The notes under the pieces: model-generated
Told to the model about the DNA's origin: nothing
The model's database searches: none
The model's input: only the letters and a program-made list of their open reading frames with translations
Made by a program: the position numbers and the translations under genes
Origin: Labilithrix luteola
GTDB taxonomy: Bacteria; Myxococcota_A; Polyangia; Polyangiales; Polyangiaceae
DNA: 5,757 bases
NCBI GenBank assembly: GCA_026225435.1
Contig: JAMFST010000806.1
Location: 1 to 5,757, forward strand
Reading direction: 5' to 3'
Part shown: positions 1 through 5,255 of the stretch, piece after piece
Position numbering within the stretch: position 1 is the first letter of the stretch
How the letters are laid out: each line of letters opens with the position of its first letter

Positions 1-517
1 AGACGGCGTGGGTGACGAAGGGGGTGTCGCTGCCCAGGTGGGCGACCACCACCGGCAGCTTCATGCGAAACACCTCGGGGATCCCGGGGAGGAGCCAGGT
101 ATTTTCGATCCGCAGCGTCGGCCAGCGGATCTCCGGGGTGACCTCCTGGCTCGCCCCCTCGGGCATGATCGCCATGCGCAGGTGGCCCGGGGTGCAGCGC
201 TCCTTGTAGTGGCCGCGGATCATCGCCTCCAGGTGCGGATCGCTCACCACCTTGCGCCCGAAGGCGAGCGCCGCCGCCTCGATGGTCACGTCGTCGTGGG
301 TCGGGCCGACGCCCCCCGAGGTGAAGAGCCAGGTGTGCGCGGCCGACAAGGTGCGGATCTCGCTCGCGATCTGCTCGATCACGTCCGGCACGACGACCAC
401 CCGGTCGAGCGAGACGCCCAGGCCGCGCAAGGTCCGCGCGAGCACGCCGACGTTCGCCTCTTCCACCTTCCCGGAGAGGATCTCGTTGCCGATGACCAGC
501 GCGGCGGCGGTGCGCAT
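1..517 (-). CDS. MoaB/CinA-type molybdopterin-binding-fold protein, C-terminus cut by window edge
   Basis: The first 172 residues are visible; the gene runs off the left edge. Residues 4-14 hold the opening beta strand and turn (VIGNEIL), followed by SGKVEEAN and a region ending VVVVPD (40-45). The diagnostic loop GGVGPTHDDVT lies at 68-78, and LLPGIPE at 142-148. These are hallmarks of the MoCF/MoaB fold in the N-terminal domain of CinA and in the molybdopterin-binding-like domain of human FLAD1. Loop and spacing resemble the FLAD1-type, which is often a stand-alone protein of about 250 aa in bacteria; whether a CinA C-terminal (PncC-like deamidase) domain follows cannot be seen. Substrate is unknown; in CinA/FLAD1 relatives this fold hydrolyses pyrophosphate-linked nucleotides such as ADP-ribose or FAD. 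Predicted cytoplasmic. The ATG at 517 fits the family N-terminus, although no good ribosome site precedes it, which fits translation coupled to the PDZ gene 44 bp upstream. Family assignment is firm, function is not. Confidence -1.
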   Translation of the reverse strand, partial: MRTAAALVIGNEILSGKVEEANVGVLARTLRGLGVSLDRVVVVPDVIEQIASEIRTLSAAHTWLFTSGGVGPTHDDVTIEAAALAFGRKVVSDPHLEAMIRGHYKERCTPGHLRMAIMPEGASQEVTPEIRWPTLRIENTWLLPGIPEVFRMKLPVVVAHLGSDTPFVTHAV

Positions 518-561
518 GCCCTGCAGCGTAAGCGAACTTCCGCCCCGGCTCGTCGCAAACT

Positions 562-963
562 TCAGGGATGATCGAGCGGGCTGCGCTCCACTTTCACCTC
601 GTGGGGGGCGCTGCTCTCGCTCTGCACGGTCAGCTTCACCTTCGAGCCGACCGGCCCCTCGAGCGCGGCGTGCACCTGCTCGGCGCTCAGGTGACGGACC
701 TCGTGCCCCTCGATGGCGATGAGCTCGTCCCCCGGGGCCAGGCCGGCCTTGGCCGCCCCCTTCCCTTCCGGCGCCTCCCGGACGGTCACCTTCCCGGTTT
801 CGTTGTTCCGGGTGAGGACGGCCCCGATGGATCCGCCCCAGGTCGCTGCACATCCGGCCGCCAGCAGCGCAAAGCACGCAATCCAGGCGGCCAAAATGCC
901 TCCCGGGCCACGCGCGAGGTGACGAAGGTGTCCGTCGTGTCTCCAAGTCGTTGCGTTCGGCAC
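562..963 (-). CDS. small PDZ-domain lipoprotein
   Basis: With the GTG start at 963 this is a 133-residue protein. Residues 1-22 form a long basic leader (R8, H9, R14, H15, R18), 23-37 are hydrophobic, and LLAAGC (33-38) is a lipobox-like site with Cys38 as the predicted lipidated residue; Ala rather than Leu at -3 makes it slightly non-canonical. After a short linker, residues 46-125 form one PDZ domain: GSIGAV strand, VTVREAPEGKGAAKAGLAPG, then DELIAIEGHEV and the helix LSAEQVHAAL, a classic carboxylate-loop and strand pattern. There is no protease domain, so it is a bare PDZ module, probably anchored in the envelope and binding C-terminal peptides. An in-frame ATG exists at 1059, but the GTG is preferred because AAGGGGG lies just upstream of it (969-975) and the longer form buries the signal peptide. 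It precedes the CinA-like gene in the same direction, and diverges from the FHA gene. PDZ and lipoprotein calls are confident; role unknown. Confidence -1.
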   Translation of the reverse strand: MPNATTWRHDGHLRHLARGPGGILAAWIACFALLAAGCAATWGGSIGAVLTRNNETGKVTVREAPEGKGAAKAGLAPGDELIAIEGHEVRHLSAEQVHAALEGPVGSKVKLTVQSESSAPHEVKVERSPLDHP

Positions 964-1064
964 GAGCCCCCCCTTATTCTGCCGTCGGCTCGTGCTTGCG
1001 AGTCGCCACCGCCCCGGGTCCGCCCTTCTTTCAGCCTTCATCGAGCAGGCCCATCGCACATCCC
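964..1064. promoter_or_regulatory. divergent intergenic region between PDZ lipoprotein and FHA gene
   Basis: These 101 bp must hold the 5' ends, and probably the promoters, of two divergent genes. On the minus strand, AAGGGGG (969-975) ends 5 nt before the GTG at 963 and is a good ribosome-binding site. On the plus strand nothing purine-rich stands at the proper distance before the ATG at 1065; the nearest is GAGCAGG, about 17 nt upstream. I cannot find a convincing sigma-70 -35/-10 pair on either strand. A 4-bp stem (CTCG/CGAG, 989-1002) is too weak to call. Assignment as a promoter region rests on gene layout, not on a recognised motif. Confidence -1.
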
Positions 1065-2711
1065 ATGTGGAAGCTGGTCATCGAGGACGACGAAGGTAAG
1101 CGCACGGTCGTGCCACTCACGCGCGACGACTACACGATCGGGCGAAAAGAGGGGAACACCATCCGGCTGACGGAGCGGAACGTCTCCCGTGAGCACGCCC
1201 GCATCGCCAAGAAGACCGCCAGCACGGCGGTCGTGGTCGATGGGCACAGCCACGAGACCCAGTACGTCCTCGAGGACGCCGAGAGCTACAACGGCGTCTA
1301 CGTGAACGGTCTGCGCGTGTCGCAGGCCCAGGATCTGGTGAACGGCGATCTGGTGCAGATCGGCGACTACCGCATGGTCCTGCAGGACGACCAGGCGCAA
1401 GCCGCCCAGGTCATCACGCCGAGCATCCCGGCGGACGCGGTCAAGACGAGCATCCCCTCGGCCGCGCAGAACCGCGGCTCGCTCCTCATGGAGCGCCCCA
1501 ACCGGCTGGTCATGCTCGCTGGCCCCACGCCGGGCGCCGAGTTTCCGCTCGATCGCGAGCGGCTGACGATCGGTCGGGCCGAGGACGCGAACATCTCGGT
1601 CAACCACAACTCGGTGTCGCGCCTTCATTCCGAGGTGCACGACCTCGGCGAGGGGCGCTTCGAGATCGTCGACAAGGGCTCCTCCAACGGCGTCCGGGTG
1701 AACTCTGCCGAGCTGAAGCGCGGGATCATCGAGGCGGGCGACGTCATCGAGCTCGGCGACGTGAAGTTCAAGTTCGTGGGCGCCGGGCAGATCTTCCTCC
1801 CCGGCATCAACGACACCGCGCAGCTCTCGGCCATCGGCGACCGGGTCATCGACGGCAGCAAGCGTAGGCGCGGCACCATGCTCCCCTTCACCATCCTCGG
1901 CGCGGCCATCGCCGCCGTCGTGATCGTGGCGGCCGCCTGGTACGTGAAGCACCAGCAGGAGCCGGAAGCGCCCATCGTCGGCGTGGTCGACGATCACGAC
2001 GGGCAGATCCTGGCGCGCGCCAAGGCGCTCTGTGACAACGGCGACTGCGACAAGGCGCACACGCTGCTGGCGACCGATCTGCCGGACACCTCGCCCGAGC
2101 GCACCGCGCCGGAGTTCAAGGACCTCGAGCGCCGCTGGGCCGAGGGGATGCTCACCCGCGCGGCCAACGAGCCGGACGTGAACACCCGCCGGAACCTCCT
2201 GCAGCAGGTGGCGACGGCGGTGACCGTCGATCCGGAGCTGCGCAAGGCGGCCGCGGACCAGCTACAGGCGCTCGATCAAGCCACTCCCCCCGGCGCCGCC
2301 AGCGGTTCGAGCTCGAAGAACGGCATCGATGCCGGCTCGCTCGGCATGACCGCGCCCAGCGGCAGCCCGCGAGACAGCACGGCGCAACCGAGCAACGGCT
2401 CGCCGGTCCCCGCGACCGTGGCGCATCCGACGAGCAGCGGCGCCAGCAATGCCACGGCCGGATACACAGGCGGCACCGGCGGCACCACGAGCAGCAGCAC
2501 GGGCAGCAGCGGCGGCGTCTCGGCGCTCGATCAGGCGCGCAACGTCATGCTCAACGACCCGCTCACCGCCAAGTCGCTCCTCATGCCGCGCCTGACGAGC
2601 GGACATGCCACGCGCGACGAGCTCTCGACGCTGAAGATCATCTGCCGCGACCCCCGCGTCGGTGACCGCGGCTGTGTCGAGGAGTGCAACAAGTACCTCG
2701 CCAAGCCGTAA
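1065..2711 (+). CDS. tandem FHA-domain, single-pass membrane protein with Cys-containing extracytoplasmic tail
   Basis: This 548-residue protein has two forkhead-associated (FHA) domains. FHA1 spans about 2-108, with G26-R27, the NVSREH phosphopeptide loop (39-44) and YNGVYVNG (75-82). FHA2 spans about 147-240, with G170-R171, SVSRLH (183-188) and SSNGVRVN (206-213). Both keep the Arg, Ser, His and Asn that bind phosphothreonine in known FHA domains. A basic KRRR (266-269) precedes one membrane helix (about 273-293), placing the FHA part in the cytoplasm by the positive-inside rule. Outside follow a helical repeat-like segment (310-405), a Ser/Thr/Gly/Pro-rich linker (407-484) and a final helical segment (486-548). 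All five cysteines (323, 328, 527, 537, 541) lie after the helix. The ATG at 1065 is chosen because FHA1 begins immediately there; an in-frame start at 951 would add a Pro-rich stretch overlapping the divergent PDZ gene. No kinase is adjacent. It probably senses or scaffolds Ser/Thr phosphorylation at the inner membrane; the exact role is unknown. Confidence -1.
   Translation: MWKLVIEDDEGKRTVVPLTRDDYTIGRKEGNTIRLTERNVSREHARIAKKTASTAVVVDGHSHETQYVLEDAESYNGVYVNGLRVSQAQDLVNGDLVQIGDYRMVLQDDQAQAAQVITPSIPADAVKTSIPSAAQNRGSLLMERPNRLVMLAGPTPGAEFPLDRERLTIGRAEDANISVNHNSVSRLHSEVHDLGEGRFEIVDKGSSNGVRVNSAELKRGIIEAGDVIELGDVKFKFVGAGQIFLPGINDTAQLSAIGDRVIDGSKRRRGTMLPFTILGAAIAAVVIVAAAWYVKHQQEPEAPIVGVVDDHDGQILARAKALCDNGDCDKAHTLLATDLPDTSPERTAPEFKDLERRWAEGMLTRAANEPDVNTRRNLLQQVATAVTVDPELRKAAADQLQALDQATPPGAASGSSSKNGIDAGSLGMTAPSGSPRDSTAQPSNGSPVPATVAHPTSSGASNATAGYTGGTGGTTSSSTGSSGGVSALDQARNVMLNDPLTAKSLLMPRLTSGHATRDELSTLKIICRDPRVGDRGCVEECNKYLAKP
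2469..2486 (+). repeat. 9-bp tandem repeat in linker of FHA protein
   Basis: GGCGGCACC occurs twice head to tail (2469-2477 and 2478-2486), followed by a looser run of AGC/GGC codons to about 2517. It encodes the Gly/Thr/Ser-rich part of the flexible linker. Such runs can change length by slippage; each 9-bp unit would add or remove three residues without shifting the frame. Confidence -1.
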
Positions 2712-2716
2712 CGGCT
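2704..2716. terminator. 13-bp dyad over the convergent stop codons, possible bidirectional terminator
   Basis: AGCCGT, one A, then ACGGCT form a perfect inverted repeat. It includes the TAA of the FHA gene (2709-2711) and most of the TAG of the LuxR-type gene (2715-2717 read on the minus strand). In RNA it could fold as a 5-bp, GC-rich stem with a UAA loop in either direction. No T-run follows on either strand, so this is not a textbook intrinsic terminator. It may instead be a chance product of coding constraints. Confidence -1.
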
Positions 2717-3767
2717 AGACGAGCGACAGCACCTTCGCGACGAGCTCTGATCGGGCGCCGACGCGCGCCTTGTCGAAGAGGGCGCCGACGTGCACCTCGA
2801 CAGTGCGCGACGAGATGTCGAGAACTGCGGCGATCGACTGGTTCGAGCGCCCTTCGCAGAGCAGCGCGAGCACGTCGGCTTGGCGTCGGGTCAGCTCCCA
2901 GTCGACGGTCAACGCGCGCATGCTCGCGCCCCGGGCTCGCAGCGGCTCGGCAGGAAGCAGGACCAGAAAATCGAGCCCACCGCCGCGCTGCTCCACGCGC
3001 GTGACGTTCCAGCCGGGCGGCAGCGCACCGCCGCGCAGCAGCTCGCGAACACCGTTCGTGACGGTCTCCGCCCGGGCGGCGAGCACCCCGACCGCCAGCC
3101 CGTTCGCCTCGCGCACCCGCCCATCGGCCCTCACGACGAGCACCGGCCGCGGGATCGCCTCGAGCGCCGCATCGAGGAGCGAGCTCTCCGCCGCGCGCAA
3201 GCTATCGGCAGCCGACCTCTCCAGCGCCAGTCGCTCCTGCAGCAGCGGAACCAGCGCGCGGAAGCGCCGCTGCTGCTCGTGGTCGAACGGATCCGGCTGC
3301 CACGCGCCGAGGAACGCGAGCATCGTGTCCCCGTCGCAGAGGAGGACCCGCGCCTGTGCGCGCGCCGCGAGCCCGAGCGCCGGATACAGCTCGCGCATGA
3401 TCGGCAGGTTCGCCTCCTCGACCTGACGCCGCGTCCAGACGATCAGCCGGTTTCGCTGCCGCACCTGCGGGCGGATCGGGTTGTAGTTCCCGAACTCGGG
3501 CGTGTCGCGCACGTGCGCCTGGAAGCGCGCGCGGGCGTCGACGAGGAACGGCATCGAGGAATGGACGAAGGAGAGCGCCTCCACCCGGACGCCGTCCGTC
3601 TGCAAGCCGTAGGCGATGGTCTTCTCGGTACCGAGGTACTCGCGCATCTCGGCCTGCACGGTCGCCAGCACGGGGCCGTCGCCCACGGCGACGCTCGCGA
3701 GGCGCTCCCGCAAGTTCGTCCACGTGCTCGACCGCTCCCCCGCCATCGTCAACACGAGCGTAAACAC
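2715..3767 (-). CDS. LuxR-type transcriptional regulator with GAF-like and PAS-like sensor regions
   Basis: Read from the GTG at 3767 this is a 350-residue regulator. Residues about 290-350 are a LuxR/NarL-type helix-turn-helix: LTRRQADVLALLCEGRSN, then IAAVLDIS and RTVEVHV, matching the conserved pattern in which G306, N309, I312-A313, T322-V323 and H326 are family positions. Upstream, about 197-275 is PAS-like (LLDAALEAIPRPVLVV, then ADGRVREAN). About 30-180 is a mixed alpha/beta region that resembles a GAF sensor only in general character. There is no phosphoreceiver domain, so it probably responds to a ligand or redox signal. GTG 3767 is preferred because GGAGG (3777-3781) stands 9 nt upstream. 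The longer frame, from a GTG at 3830, has no ribosome site and its first 20 codons use more A/T third bases (about 6 of 20) than the gene proper. An ATG at 3746 is a third option. It diverges from osmC, which makes osmC and itself candidate targets. DNA-binding class is certain, ligand unknown. Confidence -1.
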   Translation of the reverse strand: MFTLVLTMAGERSSTWTNLRERLASVAVGDGPVLATVQAEMREYLGTEKTIAYGLQTDGVRVEALSFVHSSMPFLVDARARFQAHVRDTPEFGNYNPIRPQVRQRNRLIVWTRRQVEEANLPIMRELYPALGLAARAQARVLLCDGDTMLAFLGAWQPDPFDHEQQRRFRALVPLLQERLALERSAADSLRAAESSLLDAALEAIPRPVLVVRADGRVREANGLAVGVLAARAETVTNGVRELLRGGALPPGWNVTRVEQRGGGLDFLVLLPAEPLRARGASMRALTVDWELTRRQADVLALLCEGRSNQSIAAVLDISSRTVEVHVGALFDKARVGARSELVAKVLSLV

Positions 3768-3864
3768 GCGCTCGAGCCTCCGTCCACCCACCCCGGCTCG
3801 AGCGGTATCCCCACTGTCCTCGGCCCGCACCTGGGGTAAGCCCGGTGACCAAGGAGCTACTCAC
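3768..3864. promoter_or_regulatory. divergent LuxR-type/osmC control region with two identical palindromes
   Basis: These 97 bp separate the regulator from osmC. The 8-bp palindrome GCTCGAGC occurs at 3770-3777 and again at 3796-3803, 26 bp apart. Scanning the window by eye I found no third copy. The first copy lies between the regulator's ribosome site (3777-3781, minus strand) and its GTG start; the second is about 60 bp before the osmC start. Dyads in the gap next to a helix-turn-helix regulator are candidate operators, here possibly autoregulatory. No clear -35/-10 elements could be picked out. If the regulator actually starts at 3830, both copies would be inside its coding region. Confidence -1.
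3851..3856 (+). promoter_or_regulatory. strong ribosome-binding site of osmC
   Basis: AAGGAG lies 8 nt before the ATG at 3865. It fixes the osmC start and excludes the longer in-frame extension that would run back through the divergent regulator gene. It is the clearest Shine-Dalgarno site in the window. Confidence -1.
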
Positions 3865-4287
3865 ATGGGCATCAGCAAAGCATCGGCAAAATGGGAAGGC
3901 GCGATCACCACCGGCAAGGGGACGATGAAGCCGGCGCACGGAGCCGAGGTTCCGTTCAGCGTGAAGACCCGCATGATGGGTGAGGCTGGGTCCAACCCCG
4001 AGGAGATGATCGGCGCGGCGCTGGCCGGCTGTTTCTCCATGGCCCTGTCGGCGTCGCTCGGCGGCGCCGGCCACGAGGCGACGAGCATCGACACCACCGC
4101 GGACGTCTCGCTCGACAAGGACGGCCCGGGCTGGAAGATCTCGGGCATCACGCTCTCGACCACCGCCAAGGTGTCCGGCCTCGACGCGGCGAAGTTCGAG
4201 GAGATCGCGCAGGAGACGAAGAAGAACTGCCCGGTGTCCAAGGCGCTCGCCGGCACCACGATCACGCTGAAGGCCACCCTCGGTTGA
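3865..4287 (+). CDS. osmC: OsmC-family peroxiredoxin-like hydroperoxide reductase
   Basis: This 140-residue protein has the length and motifs of OsmC, a cytoplasmic thiol peroxidase that reduces organic hydroperoxides and works as a dimer. Residues 1-35 form the N-terminal strands (KASAKWEGAITTGKGT). SNPEEMIGAALAGCFSMALS at 43-62 is the central helix carrying the peroxidatic Cys56, with Glu47 in the position of the conserved acidic residue. NCPVSKAL at 121-128 supplies the second, resolving Cys122. The pattern matches the OsmC subgroup rather than the longer-loop Ohr type. The start is fixed by AAGGAG 8 nt upstream. The gene is divergent from the LuxR-type regulator and is followed, after 66 bp containing a hairpin, by tesB on the same strand. 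Electron donor is not evident; OsmC enzymes are known to use lipoyl proteins or dithiols. Expression is likely stress-dependent, with the palindromes at 3770 and 3796 as candidate control sites. High confidence. Confidence -1.
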   Translation: MGISKASAKWEGAITTGKGTMKPAHGAEVPFSVKTRMMGEAGSNPEEMIGAALAGCFSMALSASLGGAGHEATSIDTTADVSLDKDGPGWKISGITLSTTAKVSGLDAAKFEEIAQETKKNCPVSKALAGTTITLKATLG

Positions 4288-4298
4288 CGTAGCGCGAG

Positions 4299-4338
4299 CA
4301 CGCGGAGGTTTTCTGCTTTCCTGCGGAGCCTCCGCGTG
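4299..4338 (+). terminator. strong hairpin in the osmC-tesB gap, terminator or control element
   Basis: CACGCGGAGG (4299-4308) is perfectly complementary to CCTCCGCGTG (4329-4338), a 10-bp GC-rich stem with a 20-nt loop. The stem can extend inward by four pairs, three of them G-U (4309-4312 with 4325-4328), leaving a 12-nt loop. A competing small stem, GCGGA/TCCGC (4323-4335), uses the same right arm. The element ends 15 nt before the tesB ATG and covers an alternative in-frame GTG at 4336. There is no U-run after it, so it may be a weak terminator or attenuator of osmC transcription, a 3'-end stabiliser, or an element controlling tesB translation. Confidence -1.
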
Positions 4339-4353
4339 ACTTTATCGGTCGTC

Positions 4354-5235
4354 ATGACGACCCAGCTCGACGACCTGGTCACGCTGCTCGGCCTCGAGCG
4401 ACTCGAGGAGAACCTCTTCCGCGGCCAGAGCCAGGAGCTCGGCTGGGGGGCGGTGTTCGGCGGGCAGGTGCTCGGCCAGGCGCTCTCCGCGGCGACGCAG
4501 ACGGTGGCCAAGGAGCGGATGGTGCACTCGATGCACGCCTACTTCTTGTGGCCCGGCGATCCGGCCAAGCCGATCATCTACGACGTCGACCGCATCCGTG
4601 ACGGCGCGTCGTTCACCACCCGCCGCGTGGTCGCCATCCAGGCAGGGCGGCCGATCTTCAACCTGTCGGCCTCGTTCCAGATCGAGGATGGGGGGTTCGA
4701 GCATCAGGATCCGATGCCGGACGTGCCGCCGCCCGAGGCGCTCATCACCGACGCCGAGCGCGTGAAGCGGCTCAAGGACAAGCTGCCCGAGGGGATCGGC
4801 GCGCGCGTCGCCAGCGGAGGGGCCTTCGAGATGCGCTCCACCGATCCGGAGTGGACCGATCCGCTCTCCCCGCCGCCACGTCCCGGCCGCCGGCAGGTGT
4901 GGATCAAGGCGCTCGGCGAGCTGCCCGACGATCCGCAGCTGCACCGCGAGCTGCTCGCGTACATCTCGGACTGGGGGTTCATCTCCGCGTCGCTGCAGCC
5001 GCACGGCCGCAGCACCATCTCCCCCGGGATGCAGATCGCGTCCATCGACCACGTCATGTGGTTCCACGCGCCCTTCCGCATCGACGACTGGGTCTTGCAC
5101 GTCGTCGACAGCCCGGTCGCGCGCAACACCCGCGGCCTGGTGCGCGGACAAATGTACACGCGCGATGGCCGCTTGATCGCTTCCACGACGCAAGAAGGCT
5201 TGATCCGCAAGCGCCGACCGAAGCCGGCGCCGTAG
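4354..5235 (+). CDS. tesB: acyl-CoA thioesterase II (TesB)
   Basis: This 293-residue double-hotdog enzyme hydrolyses acyl-CoA to free fatty acid and CoA in the cytoplasm. It is close in length to E. coli TesB (286 aa) and matches it along its whole length: LFRGQS and VFGGQVLGQAL near the N-terminus, HAYFLWPGDP and IIYDVDRIRDG in the first hotdog, RQVWIKA in the middle, then SDWGFISASLQPHG, QIASIDHVMWFH and STTQEGLIR in the second. The E. coli active residues Asp204, Thr228 and Gln278 correspond to Asp206, Ser230 and Gln280; the Thr-to-Ser change keeps the hydroxyl. ATG 4354 is chosen because it reproduces the E. coli N-terminus; a GTG at 4336 lies inside the hairpin arm and adds only six residues. 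No strong ribosome site precedes the ATG. It follows osmC by 66 bp, so an operon is possible, and converges with the glutathione peroxidase gene 20 bp downstream. High confidence. Confidence -1.
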   Translation: MTTQLDDLVTLLGLERLEENLFRGQSQELGWGAVFGGQVLGQALSAATQTVAKERMVHSMHAYFLWPGDPAKPIIYDVDRIRDGASFTTRRVVAIQAGRPIFNLSASFQIEDGGFEHQDPMPDVPPPEALITDAERVKRLKDKLPEGIGARVASGGAFEMRSTDPEWTDPLSPPPRPGRRQVWIKALGELPDDPQLHRELLAYISDWGFISASLQPHGRSTISPGMQIASIDHVMWFHAPFRIDDWVLHVVDSPVARNTRGLVRGQMYTRDGRLIASTTQEGLIRKRRPKPAP

Positions 5236-5255
5236 GACCTCCTGCGATCAGCGAA

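Noticed and set aside
964..1059. Longer form of the PDZ lipoprotein starting at ATG 1059
   Set aside because: It would place 32 more residues before an already long signal peptide and fill the divergent promoter region; the GTG at 963 has a ribosome site.
951..1064. N-terminal extension of the FHA gene from an in-frame ATG at 951
   Set aside because: The added 38 residues are Pro/Ser/Arg-rich without domain character, overlap the start of the divergent PDZ gene, and FHA1 begins exactly at the ATG at 1065.
1038..2060. Long open frame on the minus strand across the FHA gene
   Set aside because: It is rich in His, Arg, Asp, Leu and Val with no domain, as expected opposite a GC-rich gene; the plus-strand FHA domains are unambiguous.
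3809..3836. CCCCA/TGGGG inverted repeat upstream of osmC
   Set aside because: Only five base pairs with an 18-nt spacer; not distinguishable from chance in this GC-rich region.
2790..3839. 349-codon open frame on the plus strand opposite the LuxR-type gene
   Set aside because: Composition is Arg/His/Glu/Gln-rich without a recognisable domain, while the minus strand encodes a clear LuxR helix-turn-helix. It is an antisense by-product of high GC.
3616..3864. Upstream extension of osmC into the regulator gene
   Set aside because: OsmC homology and the AAGGAG ribosome site both fix the start at 3865.
4284..4289. TTGACG as a -35 box for tesB
   Set aside because: It overlaps the osmC stop codon and no plausible -10 lies 16-18 bp downstream.
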